Below are positions 1 to 10,047 of a DNA stretch of 64,000 bases, piece by piece; the stretch's first letter is position 1; each line of letters starts with the position of its first letter. Source of the stretch: Gracilaria gracilis (taxonomy: Eukaryota > Rhodophyta > Florideophyceae > Gracilariales > Gracilariaceae); the NCBI GenBank assembly GCA_030374805.1, contig JARGSG010000001.1:62001-126000 (forward strand), in the 5' to 3' direction. The notes beneath the pieces are model-generated. The model was not told the origin of the DNA. It saw nothing but the letters and a program-made list of their open reading frames with translations, and did not search any database. A program made the translations under genes and the position numbers.

Positions 1-1316
1 TGCCGGTTGATGCCATTCGACGGGTAAGAAAATGGCTGTTGGTGGAGATTTGGCTGTGTTGCTACGACGAGAGGATTTTTGAAGTCGTTCACTGACCAGG
101 CGATAATTGTTTTCGAGTTGTGACAAACAAGTCTTTAGAGAAGATAACCACGGTTGATGGTCTACATAAGGATCACCAGCTCCGTGTATTACAATGAACA
201 AGTGGTCAACTGGTTGAAGAGAGAACTTTAGAGACGCGTCTAAGCCGGGTAATCCTTCTTCTCGAGGCATTGTCAGGCGTACGAGAAGCACGAGTTTAGT
301 GGTGCGCTAGGAGTTGAAGCGTGCGAGCCCGCAGCTCAGACTCGAGGTTTTGGTGGTTGGAGTTAATACCGGGACTATATAGCGACATAGATGTAAAGAA
401 TCTACAAGTACGAACGGCAGTTGCGAGAGTGTGCGTAGTGTAGCGCGCTTCGTGGTGATGGTGGTTGAGGGCGAACTGTGCGTGAGTGAACTACGTGGTC
501 GCTCTAGCAGCAGGTCACCAAAACGTAGCACAGCAGCGCAGGGACCATTTCAATCTCGGCCCACGGGGCGAGGGGTGGTGAAGGGTGTTGTAGAGTATAC
601 TGCGCTGCGACACGGTCCAGACTGAATGCGAAGGAGGGCTAACGTTACCGGCAAGGTGTTGTACCTTTGCACTACCGAGTCCGGAGATGTGCGGGCGCCC
701 TTGGGTGGATTGGCGCCACGTCGTTCAATGCCGGACGCGATTGACCTCCGTCGTAAGCGGCGGTGATTGAGGGCTTCCGAGCCGCTTGCGGTTTCCAAGT
801 GCACGCGCAGTGGCGCGATGGACCTGAGCGTGGTGGTAGCAACGGGCGGGGGGAGAGATATGTTGCTCAAACCGGTACCTTCCAACGAAGAAAACAAGTT
901 AGATCACTTTTCGTCACGGCGCATGCGTGCGAGCGTTCCGAATCGAAACTTTGGACACACTTGTCGAATCGAAACTTTGGACACACTTGTCGAATCGACA
1001 GCGCCAACGGGTTCGTTGCAGACTTGGCAGCGCCGAGCTCATCATTGAACAACAAGCACAACAGCGCACAGCGCATGAGCACAGAAGGGCAGAAGGGCGG
1101 AGGCAGGAAACGGTTGTGCATGGCACAACAGCATGTAGTTACGTACACAAACGGCTTGCTTACAAGACGCGATCAAGTGCTGTTAATTTTACAGAGCGCT
1201 GGAGTAACATTATATACCAAGGGCAGCGTTATCTTTTTGCGCACACAGATTGGAAAGGAGAGCAAAAATTGAAGAAAGTTGCATCAGATGAGCGGGCATA
1301 GACGAACAGGCAGATG
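1..1316. other. Intergenic, no gene recognised
   Basis: Short open frames on both strands do not look like protein and match no family I know. The only clear structure is a tandem repeat near 939-998, listed separately. A gene may end just left of the window, but nothing here shows it. Confidence 0.5.
939..998. repeat. 26-bp tandem repeat, about 2.3 copies
   Basis: The unit begins CGAATCGAAACTTTGG and ends ACACACTTGT. It occurs perfectly at 939-964 and 965-990, and a third copy starts at 991 and breaks off after 8 bases. It lies outside any convincing gene. Confidence 0.9.
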
Positions 1317-1844
1317 TTAAGAATCCTTCTTGGAAGACGAAGAGGCAGCATGTGAATGTGGCGCACGCCTTCTGGCAGTGTGTCTGGCAGTAGGGCTAGT
1401 ATCATGTGGAGCACGTAACACCAGCGAATCATCCTGCACGCGAGAATAGGAGCGAGTGTTCTGCGGTGGTGGTGTAACGAGGTCGTTGTAAAGCTGCGAA
1501 ACATGGTTGGCAGCAACTCGGCCAGCGTTGGCGACAGAGTCCACAATGGGGCGAACAGCATTGGATACATCCTGCATGGAAGGCAACGCAAACGGAGATT
1601 GTGACGACTGTGCATCCTGTGGCGCATACGTGTTTTGTCCAGGGAGAGAGTTCTCCTCCTCCTGTAGACGGCGAGCAAGTGCCTCGTCGTGCGCTTCTTG
1701 CAGACAACGAGTGGCAGGGTCGATGGAAGGCTCGCCCTGTAGCAGATAATCGACGGTGCGTTCGACGGAATTGTTGTTTGCCTCAAGTGCGGCCTGCAGT
1801 GCGGCGCGGTCCTTGTCGGGAAACATTGCTCGTAAGGAGTCCAT
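1317..1844 (-). CDS. CUE-domain ubiquitin-binding protein
   Basis: A 175-residue protein. Residues 1-40 form a CUE domain: it starts MDSLRAMFPDKD, which carries the MFP-type motif, and ends in a conserved helix with a di-leucine (DYLLQG). CUE domains bind ubiquitin and act in ER quality control, endocytosis or autophagy. The rest is a short coiled-coil-like segment (EALARRLQEEE) and a low-complexity tail rich in Ser, Arg and His with no membrane segment. The ATG at 1844 puts the domain at the extreme N terminus. It is divergent from the Hint-protein gene across about 1 kb of GC-rich DNA. The specific pathway cannot be told from the sequence. Confidence 0.8.
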   Translation of the reverse strand: MDSLRAMFPDKDRAALQAALEANNNSVERTVDYLLQGEPSIDPATRCLQEAHDEALARRLQEEENSLPGQNTYAPQDAQSSQSPFALPSMQDVSNAVRPIVDSVANAGRVAANHVSQLYNDLVTPPPQNTRSYSRVQDDSLVLRAPHDTSPTARHTARRRAPHSHAASSSSKKDS

Positions 1845-2845
1845 GGTTAGGCGGAACAACACTTTAACAGCGACGGTGCTGATGTGACGGTGAAGCTGCT
1901 GCGCGCTTTTCGGGGCGTTTAACGAACGGGGGTGCGGATCGACTGCTTGCCGAGAAGGTGGGTGGCATCAGACCACGTCAGAGAGGGGGGGGTGGGGGGC
2001 GGTGCGGTGCACAGTGCACATGACGGTAGTGGAGGCGAGGCGAGCGACAGCGGTGTAGCCAGCGTGCTGTGCATCGTGTAATGGCTAATACACGTGTCCC
2101 CGTGGGAGCGCTGTACTGCGTGGGCAGCGGGGATACTGGTGGCTAGCAATGCTGGTTGCCGCGGGTAGCGCGCATATGGCGCGGTGACGCGCAGTCACGC
2201 GCGGTGACGCGAAACACGCGATGCGACGTGGCATGCGCCATTGGCAGCGCGTGTCGCGCGTGCCAGCGCGCATCGATGGGGCCGCCGATTGCGGGCTGCT
2301 GCACAAGCCGCGGCCGAGCGCCTGTGCCAGGCCACCACAACAGCGGCGATGGCGCATGATGCGCCATGGGCTGTGGGAGGCTCCCACTGGGAGCGAGGAA
2401 CGACGCTTCCAGGCGATGGAACGCGGCGCATACCAATGGAATGCGCCTCACAAAAAATCTCTCAGCGCGCCGCAAAACGCGCCGCTTGGCCGTTGGCGCG
2501 CGTCGCGAGGCCGCGGGTCACGCCGCGCAGCGAGCGCGGCAGATTGTGCTGGTAAATCTGCACTAGGAGCTGGTGATTCGGCCCCGAGCCGCTACTTGCC
2601 AGCTCATGCCGCGTGACTTGTGAAACGCGCGCTGCATCAACAGCTGCGCGGTAAGCGCCTCTTATTGCTCGTTTGGCGCAGCTGCTCGCCTCGGCGCCTG
2701 TGAAGCACTGCCCTTCCTCCCATTCCCTTCCTCTGTTCCCCTCCTGTTTGTTCGCTTTCTTCGTCGTTCCCCGCGTCTACCCAACGTACCGCCCGCTCCT
2801 TCTCCGTCGCGCTGCGCCTTCCGTCGTGCTTGGCTTCCTTTCGTC
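1845..2845. promoter_or_regulatory. GC-rich divergent intergenic region
   Basis: Spacer between two divergent genes, presumably holding both promoters. It is GC-rich around 2150-2650 and contains a 13-bp direct repeat GCGCGGTGACGCG at 2179-2191 and 2199-2211, with partly complementary GTCACGCGC between the copies. Open frames here are compositional and do not resemble protein. Confidence 0.45.
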
Positions 2846-4291
2846 ATGGCTTTTGCACGCATTGTTTTGTTCGCCGCTGTTGTGCTCGCGCGCTTTGCCG
2901 CCGTCGCTGCCTTGCCGGTTGACCCTGTTTTCGTTCCGATTTTCACCTCACATGACACTCCCAGTATGCGACCTTTCACCCGCTCGGGCTCCGAGCCGCC
3001 TAATCCAACCACCGTAACGTCTTGCGGTCAATGGATATCGATCTACGAACGTCACTGGCAAAAGTATCCAGACTGCCACCGTGGAAAGACCAATCGCCTA
3101 TGTTGTCAGCTCTACGATCTCATGGATAAGTCCATCCGCATTTTCAAGCATCAGCTCAAATGTGAGGTAACCAACATGGCTTTCTATCAGAAGAAGTTTT
3201 CTTCCTTTTGCGTCAATGGTGGCTCCACAGCCACCCACACTTCTACCGCCGCTGGTACAGTAACCACCTCCACAACTTCTACCTCTTCCGAAACCGCCTC
3301 CATCAGCCTGCGACCGCCAGTCGCTATTGGCGGCTCACACGGAACCGGTAAGATCACCATCTTGGAAGAGGAGTCTACACATACTGGCCAGGTATGTTCC
3401 TTGGGCAATTGCTGTACCGGTCAAAGTTGCTTCTGCGAAACCTGTACCGCCACTACCACAACTACAACCACAGCATGTACCTCCACAAGTTGCGGATGCG
3501 TTGGACAGCATTGTACCCAACCCTGTCAGGGCGTTCACTGTGGTACTTCCTGTACCGGCGTCAACTGTGGCACTCCTTGTACCGGCGTACACTGCAATAC
3601 TGGATGCGTCGGCGCGAACTGCAATGTCGTCCAACAGCCACAACCACAACAACCGGTACAACCACAACAACCGGTACAACCACAACAACCGGTACAACCT
3701 GTGGATCCGGCCCCCAATGAGTGCCAACCTGGTGTCAACTGTGCTGGTGTTTGCGTCAATAACCAGTGTGTCGGTGTCACTCAGAACAATGGTGATGGAG
3801 GAAATGTGTGCTTCCATCCGCTAACCACAGTTCAGCTAGCCTCTGGCGAACTCAAACCGATGCACCAACTTCGCGTTGATGATCATGTGCATGTTGGATT
3901 CGGCAAGTACAGTCGTGTCTTCATGTTCACTCACAACGACGCTTATATTCCAGCTACTTTCATGAATGTGACGGTGCAAAGCGGTGAATCCATCATGCTC
4001 ACTCCCTCTCATTTCATATATTTGGAACAAGGTCTCATGCAAGCTGCTCATATCAAGACCGATATCCAAATGCAGATGCATGACGGACGATACGAAGCTG
4101 TTGTACATGCTAATCGTGTTCGCAGCTTCGGCTTGTATAACCCGCAAACTATGCATGGTGACATTGCGGTATCTGGTTTCCGTGCTTCAACGTACACCAC
4201 TACGGTTCCGTCAGGTACTGCACATGCCTTGCTTGCGCCACTACGAGCGCTTTATCGGATATGCGGCGCTCACATTTCTGCTGTTTTCTGA
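2846..4291 (+). CDS. Secreted Cys/Thr-rich protein with C-terminal Hint (hog-like) domain
   Basis: A 481-residue secreted protein. Residues 1-22 are a signal peptide (hydrophobic core, then ALP). The N-terminal region (about 50-110) has spaced cysteines. It is followed by Thr/Ser-rich linkers, Cys repeats of the pattern GVxCxTxCTG, and a short QPQQPV tandem repeat. From Cys322 there is a Hint domain: VCFHPLTTV start, the TxxH motif in LTPSHFIY, and the late strand GDIAVSGFRAS. Hint domains autoprocess in hedgehog and inteins: the Cys attacks the preceding peptide bond and releases the upstream part, in hedgehog with a lipid attached. Here the cut would fall before Cys322. No hedge signalling domain is visible, so the secreted N-terminal part is of unknown function. 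Confidence 0.85.
   Translation: MAFARIVLFAAVVLARFAAVAALPVDPVFVPIFTSHDTPSMRPFTRSGSEPPNPTTVTSCGQWISIYERHWQKYPDCHRGKTNRLCCQLYDLMDKSIRIFKHQLKCEVTNMAFYQKKFSSFCVNGGSTATHTSTAAGTVTTSTTSTSSETASISLRPPVAIGGSHGTGKITILEEESTHTGQVCSLGNCCTGQSCFCETCTATTTTTTTACTSTSCGCVGQHCTQPCQGVHCGTSCTGVNCGTPCTGVHCNTGCVGANCNVVQQPQPQQPVQPQQPVQPQQPVQPVDPAPNECQPGVNCAGVCVNNQCVGVTQNNGDGGNVCFHPLTTVQLASGELKPMHQLRVDDHVHVGFGKYSRVFMFTHNDAYIPATFMNVTVQSGESIMLTPSHFIYLEQGLMQAAHIKTDIQMQMHDGRYEAVVHANRVRSFGLYNPQTMHGDIAVSGFRASTYTTTVPSGTAHALLAPLRALYRICGAHISAVF
3643..3703 (+). repeat. 18-bp in-frame coding tandem repeat
   Basis: About three copies of an 18-bp unit (CCACAACAACCGGTACAA) encode QPQQPV repeats in the linker before the Hint domain. 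Copy number is likely to vary between strains (inference). Confidence 0.8.
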
Positions 4292-4913
4292 GCCTGTTGT
4301 CGTTGTTGAGATTTATATCTGTTGATTCATGCCATTGTTTCGATTTACGCAAGCACTGTCATGTTTCTTTGGACTTTTCAGGATTCCACTGTCCCATTGT
4401 ATTCGTTTTCCAGGCGTAACGAATTATGACCAATGTTGACAAGGGGTAGTTATGTGTAAGTTAACCCTTTACCCCGTACTGTACGTTAAGGCGGTGTATG
4501 CGAAGAACACATGACTTGAATTTGAGGTCACTTGCGGGACTTGGCGTTGGTGGTGATGGTACTTTGACTTTCAATCACTCTTCTTTCTGCACTTAAAATC
4601 TCCAATGTATATCCGGAGTGCCGTTTGTCGCAATGAGCAAATGTTTGCGTATCGGTGCGACAACTAGAGCAACATATAGACACTATGGCAGAATGAATTT
4701 CAAGAGAGGGTCTCGTATTGATAGAGAAGGACGTCCAAAGTTGATGAGGTAAACAAGCGCATTTCTTTTGCTATTGTACCCAACGTGATGCAAAGCAAAG
4801 CTTGCTTCTTCGAAAGTGAAATCATGTTTGGCTTCATGTGCAGGTCATACGTACAGGTACCTTCGTACATACCTCTCATGCGTTTTCCTATCATTTCAGT
4901 ACTCTGTATGAAC
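4292..4913. other. Intergenic, no gene recognised
   Basis: AT-richer than the neighbouring genes. It contains an imperfect inverted repeat around 4440-4485 (GGGGTAG against CTTTACCCC) that could be a transposon-end remnant. I see no protein gene. Confidence 0.4.
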
Positions 4914-5300
4914 AAAATCACTTTTGCTCAGTTTGATCGCCCCTCAGCTATTTCATGGTTTATCATTCTGGACGAAGTCAGACAAAGGACGCCTGAAATT
5001 GCTCGTTTCGTGTATGTACGTCTGCTACTCCACCCCAGTCCCATTTCACTTCGGTGCGGTCACTGTGATGAGCAGAACTGGGACTCAGCAGGGCGACCCC
5101 CTCAGCGCACTGCTTTTCGCATTGGCCATTGCTTGTGCGAGTTCAATCAAACCTTGACCCGGTGTTATTTGCCTTTTACGCCGATGACGGAAACCTTATA
5201 ATGGAACGCCAGAAGGCGCCACGCATTGCAATTTGTGAAAGAACATGGAGACCCCCCAGGCCTCAAGCCAAATCTCTCCAAGTCTTTTGCCCCGTGGTGG
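4914..5300 (+). pseudogene. Decayed non-LTR retrotransposon reverse transcriptase
   Basis: Reverse-transcriptase segments appear in order but in different frames. The first is a finger/palm segment around 4914-5018 (contains LDEVRQRTPEIARF). The second, at 5017-5139, holds the motif TGTQQGDPLSALLFALA. The third, at 5138-5212, holds the catalytic FYADDGNLI. The fourth, at 5235-5300, contains GLKPNLSKS, typical of the region after the YADD box. At least three frameshifts separate them, so no enzyme can be made. Motif order and spacing are those of LINE-type elements. Weaker similarity may continue to about 5600. The 5' end and any endonuclease are not recognisable. Confidence 0.75.
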
Positions 5301-6583
5301 AAAGAGCCCCGGATCCCGCACTTCCCAGCCTAGATATGGAAAGAGAAGGCGTTTATTGAGAGCAGTGCAACGCTGCACTTCGTAGCGTTCTACGCTCGGA
5401 AAGTTGATGATAACGATATTGGAGTATTTGAGCACGAACCAAGTGGCAAAGCAACAGGAAACTTGGACCACTGGTTTTTAAACAAGTTATCGATGCGGTC
5501 GTGCAGATCAAGGTCACTACGATTTGTGAAGGAATCAGCGCTGATTCGATACGGAACACGTGCTTGGAAAGGGAAATGATATCCTTTTGCAAGCACTGTA
5601 CATGTAGACAGTGATGTACAAGAGTGTTAAAGAGATGTGTACCCAACGATGCTGGTTAAAAGCGAGGGTTGACACTCTCAATCGTGGTGTTACAACGGTA
5701 CCCTGTAGCGTTTTACCTGTACAAGCGTACATTGACCTAACTGAAGAAATCCTTCACAGGATTCGCCTGCAGTTATAATACCGCAACGCTCCGGTAGAAG
5801 ACGTGGCCAGACAAATCCTGGCCCTACGTTCTCGAAACCTGTAACTGCAGTTCCTCGCAAGGAAGGCAAGTTAACGTACTACGGAAAAGGGCTATCATTA
5901 GATACACAATGCTTTCGTTTGTAAAGATTTTCCAGGATGCATGACCTGAGCGACAGCGGAACTGTTCTGCCGGGTAAGATCGATTGCACATTGCGCATAG
6001 CCGTGCAAGGTAGTCTTGAGCACGGAGTAGTTAGGAGAGATACCTTCTGATTCCGAAGCCCAGGAAAGAGAGAGAGAGAGAGGCCGGCTTGCGGCAGGAA
6101 GATGGCTATGAGGGATAGCCCTCTTGCTGGTAGCATAAACGGTGACAGCGTTGCATGTGACGGCAGATGTGCGTCATGCCAAACGGCACGAATGTACACA
6201 GATTTCTGTTAACACAACGGTTGTTCAAGAATCAAGACGCACACTGCTGACTTTACAGAGCGCAACACGCCCCGCTGGCCAGAGCGCCGCGCTCGGCTCG
6301 CCTTTTGTTGGCAGGCACGTGAAAAAAATCGCTAACGTTCTCGTCGCACCCACTTCGTCGTCTTCGTGGCGTGGCACCTTCTTGTGTCAAGTTGTCGCCC
6401 ACTCGCACGGTTCTTTCCTTCTCTCACTGTGAGAGTCTCACACAGCTCTCGATCCGCCCGGTCTCTCCACTCGCACCCTGCATTTACCATCCGTCCACCT
6501 CTCTCCCTTCACACGTTCCCTTGTTCTCGACAACCTTCTACATGCGTGCGCTCTTCGGCGACTGACTTCCCCCCACTTGGCTC
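5301..6583. other. Retroelement tail and upstream region of the RING gene
   Basis: The first part probably holds further degraded retroelement sequence. An (AG)n run lies at about 6067-6082. The last 250 bases are CT-rich, as expected for the 5' leader of the RING gene. No intact gene is seen. Confidence 0.4.
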
Positions 6584-7693
6584 ATGCCTGTCGCCCAGTC
6601 TAACACGGCGCAACAAGCTTCGCCACCCTCCTCTCCTTCCACACGGCCAGTTTTAGCGGAACAGGCTACCCCTTCGGCCGTCGAGCAAACCCAAGTTGCT
6701 CCCTCTCAAAATGCAGCTCCCTCATCCGAAGTGGAACAAACGCCTCAAGCACCCGATGTGCTCGATGGAGAGCAGCAGTCGCAAGTCTCTCAGTCTAATC
6801 TTGCCGATGAGGAACCCACTCAATCCTCGCGACGGCGATCCTTTGAACTCAACAACAACGCGATGGTTCCGTACAACCTCATCGCGCTAATTCTTTCATT
6901 AATTGTTCTCGCGCGCAACTCCAACGTCGATGCGGGCAAACTAAAGACCTGGTTAATCGTATTCGTTTGTGTGAGCTCCGTGCGAATCATCGCTCGCTAC
7001 ATTTTGCGCCGACTCCATTGGAGTGCCATGCACTTCTCGTTTGTTGTTTGCCATATCATTGATACAGCCATCTACCTTGCTTACATATCTTGGTTTTTCG
7101 TCGGTATTGCGTATCTAGTGGAATACAAGGACCAGCCTGAGGTCCGCGCAAGTTTCCTCTATATATTCATAGCTTGTATCGTTGCTCTCGAGCTCACGTT
7201 CTTTTTCTTTGTCTTACTGTTTGCGACTATCATCTTTTTCTTTGCCGCATCCCCGGTGCACAGGCGTCCTCCCTTGGGCGCAACCGCCGAGGACCTTTCC
7301 AAGTTACCTTCTTATAAGTTCGTACCGCGTCAAGAAGATGTCGAAAACCCCCCACCTGAAGGTACCAACGTCTGCTCAATATGTCTGTGTGACTTCGGGG
7401 AAGAGGAATTACTTCGTGAGCTTCCATGTCCATCGGGAAAACATGTATTCCATGCTGCCTGTGTCGATGAATGGCTGATGCGACGAATATCATGCCCGAT
7501 TTGTCGTGAAGATCCGCTGCGAACTATTCGAGAACAACAAGAGGAGCAATCAAATCGTGAACCCTCTGTTACTACAGCTTCTAGGTCGCGTCGCGCGAGG
7601 TTCGGCATGGGCGGCTTTTTCTCACGCGGTCGTGCTGTTGAACAGGATTCGTCTGCGGAACACACTGTAATCAACATTGAATCATCTTCCTAG
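6584..7693 (+). CDS. Membrane-anchored RING-H2 E3 ubiquitin ligase
   Basis: A 369-residue protein. A Ser/Gln/Pro-rich N terminus (1-85) leads into four or five hydrophobic segments (about 88-225, e.g. MVPYNLIALILSLIVLA). A RING-H2 finger at 264-310 follows: CSIC, then LPC, HVFHAAC, and SCPIC. A basic and Ser-rich tail ends the protein. The ligands fit C3H2C3, with extra residues between the third Cys and the first His. Such proteins ubiquitinate membrane or ER clients; the target is unknown. Its stop codon overlaps that of the convergent DPH7 gene by four bases. Confidence 0.85.
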   Translation: MPVAQSNTAQQASPPSSPSTRPVLAEQATPSAVEQTQVAPSQNAAPSSEVEQTPQAPDVLDGEQQSQVSQSNLADEEPTQSSRRRSFELNNNAMVPYNLIALILSLIVLARNSNVDAGKLKTWLIVFVCVSSVRIIARYILRRLHWSAMHFSFVVCHIIDTAIYLAYISWFFVGIAYLVEYKDQPEVRASFLYIFIACIVALELTFFFFVLLFATIIFFFAASPVHRRPPLGATAEDLSKLPSYKFVPRQEDVENPPPEGTNVCSICLCDFGEEELLRELPCPSGKHVFHAACVDEWLMRRISCPICREDPLRTIREQQEEQSNREPSVTTASRSRRARFGMGGFFSRGRAVEQDSSAEHTVINIESSS

Positions 7694-8859
7694 CAACTAT
7701 CCTCCCTTTTGCTCATGTCTATGCTCCATATGTGCACAGCATGATCATAGAATGAGCCTGTTATCGCAACTAATTCCTGCCTTGAGTCTAAACTCGGCAA
7801 CCAGCTTGCGCCGTATGCAATCGATTTATGCGCTTCAAACTTGGCTACCACTTGTAAATGACTATCATCAACGAAGTGCAGCGCCTTGCATCCATCGTAC
7901 ATGGCCGCGACCAGAACGTACTCTGGGTGGCGGGGGTGAAATTTCAGCCGCCAAACACCACCTCCCACGTTCAGTTCCTCCACACATCGACGCAAAGAAC
8001 GAGTGTCCCATATGCGTATAGTGTCGTCGTACCCACCGCTCCAAAGTTCATGCTCGTGTCCTTGACGAGTGGCAACTGTCGTTACCCCGACTCCATCATG
8101 GGCATTGCGACGTCTAAGGATGCTCTCATCTGTGTCAGCACGCCATGCACACAGGGTGCCGTCGTCACCACCAGAGTACACTACAGTCCGGTCCGCACTA
8201 CATGGGACTGATCGGTCTATGCAAGCTGTCCAAGCCTCTAGCGAGTGTCCATTCCGACGAAACAGCTCTTCGGCATCGCCAATATCTGAGATACGATGCA
8301 GAGCAACAACACCTTTGGAGTCGGATGTGGCAATGACCCTCTCAAACTCGTTGTCATAGACATCAAGTGAGAGTATCATGGTTTCAAAGTTCTCGTGGCG
8401 TTTGTAAACGACCTTTGACTGCAGATGATTGTCTTCATTTTCGCAACTCAAGGCATATAATTCGTTCTGCGCACAAGCGGCGTATACAGTCCTCGGTGAT
8501 TGGCAAGGTTGTACATCTAGGACTGCGGGCAGGGTAATTTCATCACGCTTTGTAAGGTGAAATGAGAATGGGGAGTCTCCGTTGTGTCTCCTTGTGGCCT
8601 CCACGAGCAAAGCGGACCCTGTCCGAATTGAAGAGCTGGATTCGACACTCCGACTATCAGTATGATTCTCGTGAACATATGTTCCAATCACTATATGTTG
8701 GGAGACAGATCTTTCTGTCAAGCATTCATCCCTCACAGGTTCCGTTTCATATGTGTTCTGCAAGACCGCTATTGAGTCAACATTCTGAGTAACTTCGAAG
8801 AATGCCTTTGATGACGGTTCGGCGATTGGTCCTAAACTGTGGCCTGTCGGCAATGACAT
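7690..8859 (-). CDS. DPH7: Diphthine methyltransferase (DPH7/WDR85-like WD40 protein)
   Basis: A 389-residue WD40 protein. In diphthamide synthesis, DPH7 removes the methyl ester from methylated diphthine on elongation factor 2 before the final amidation. The C-terminal half carries the family signatures GGGVWRLKFHP, AAMYDG, FEAHKSIAYGASW and a terminal GSFYDHAVHIW blade. Standard WD repeats are visible at YSGGDDGTLCAWR and WSGGYDDTIRIWD. The length is near that of known DPH7 proteins, and the N-terminal 100 residues are less conserved. The gene is intronless. The last bases form CTAG shared with the RING gene's stop codon. The family assignment rests on recognised motifs. Confidence 0.88.
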   Translation of the reverse strand: MSLPTGHSLGPIAEPSSKAFFEVTQNVDSIAVLQNTYETEPVRDECLTERSVSQHIVIGTYVHENHTDSRSVESSSSIRTGSALLVEATRRHNGDSPFSFHLTKRDEITLPAVLDVQPCQSPRTVYAACAQNELYALSCENEDNHLQSKVVYKRHENFETMILSLDVYDNEFERVIATSDSKGVVALHRISDIGDAEELFRRNGHSLEAWTACIDRSVPCSADRTVVYSGGDDGTLCAWRADTDESILRRRNAHDGVGVTTVATRQGHEHELWSGGYDDTIRIWDTRSLRRCVEELNVGGGVWRLKFHPRHPEYVLVAAMYDGCKALHFVDDSHLQVVAKFEAHKSIAYGASWLPSLDSRQELVAITGSFYDHAVHIWSIDMSKREDSC

Positions 8860-9630
8860 GGTCTTCCGACTATCAGGACTTTACGAACGAACAGCTGTCG
8901 CGGAGAAGACAGCTCCGGGCCTTGGCGACCAACAGGTGAAGAAGACACGAGTGAAGTTACCAAGGGTAGAAGCTTTCTGAAGTCGCCCGCGCAAAGATTC
9001 ACTACACGCCCCAACGGTACATGGAGCAAACAAGGGTTTTGGAATTAATTAGCCGGGGGTGGTAGCGTGCCTGGTAGGGAACTGGAAGTTCTACCTTTTG
9101 GTAACTAAGATCATGTTGATGTGCGTATCTAACAACGATCAGGGTTTTGATTTAAGGTTACGTATGTACAGTAGGTTGCGTGAACCCTTCGAGGTGTTCA
9201 GCAGAAATGTTTCACTAGAAGGTACAAAGCTTGAAGAATAGCAAATCTGTGTACAACGGTAGGAGGGTCAACCCTTACCAAGGGTAGCTTTTGTTGCACC
9301 GCAACCTGTTTACGCTGGTTCATCACTTCACTGGTAGCTAATCGTACGATATGAGTGCTGTCCGTATCCAACTTTTGCCAACAATCTTGAATTATGGGAT
9401 TGTAAGATAGCGTAAGGCCTCGAACACGTTCACGTACTTCATTCACTACCCTCCCTTCATTGGATTCGATCTACGGACGCCTACGCCAATATTGGTCATC
9501 ACGGTGATGCCTCTCTTTGCTCTGGGGATATAATTTTCTTGCTCTCAACCCAAAATGTAATGTCCCGAGAATCCGGTCCACGTAAAGGTTTCTGTTCATA
9601 TGTAGCCTTTTTATGTTCTGCTTCGACTTT
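8860..9630. other. Intergenic, no gene recognised
   Basis: Holds two copies of TACCAAGGGTA (8958-8968, 9276-9286) and one TACAACGGTA (9252-9261), members of the dispersed motif family described in the findings. No protein gene is evident. Confidence 0.5.
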
Positions 9631-10047
9631 TTAAAGTCCAAGAAAGACTGAGAAGGCCAATGCCATCTCCTCGGCGAGCGTTTGATACCGAGCAGAAAAC
9701 GCAGTGTAGTATAATCCAGGAGTACAATAATTGTAATAGACGACATGTCCGGCTGTTGCGCAACTGCCGCGCGAATCACGAAGTACCGTCAAGTAGAAGG
9801 TAGTCTCATATACTCGGAGGCTGTCTCGAGGAAGATGTTCTAATGCTTCCGCAGCAACACATGCTTCGTTGTTAAGGGTAACATTCCTAATTTCGATTTC
9901 GACAAAACCAGCAAGTTCAGAACTTGGAGAAGGTTCATCATCGTCTAATCCATTCTGAACAGCAACTACGTTTGATTCAAAAGACTCACTCGGTAAATTG
10001 AGATCTGAGCCTTCCGTGAAAAGTGGCTGGTTCACACCAGTGTCCAT
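9631..10047 (-). CDS. Hypothetical protein, 138 aa
   Basis: An ATG-initiated frame with an acidic, Ser-rich first 45 residues, followed by a protein-like stretch (VEIEIRNVTLNNEACVAAEA). It matches no family I recognise and has no signal peptide or membrane segment. The last 15 residues may be frame run-on. It could be an exon of a larger gene, a relic or a chance frame in a gene-poor tract. Confidence 0.25.
   Translation of the reverse strand: MDTGVNQPLFTEGSDLNLPSESFESNVVAVQNGLDDDEPSPSSELAGFVEIEIRNVTLNNEACVAAEALEHLPRDSLRVYETTFYLTVLRDSRGSCATAGHVVYYNYCTPGLYYTAFSARYQTLAEEMALAFSVFLGL

Noticed and set aside
939-998. CRISPR-like short repeat
   Set aside because: Only two full copies directly in tandem with no spacers, in a eukaryotic genome.
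763-1272. Plus-strand open frame of about 170 codons
   Set aside because: It starts at a non-ATG codon, includes the 26-bp tandem repeat and has no protein-like pattern or family motif.
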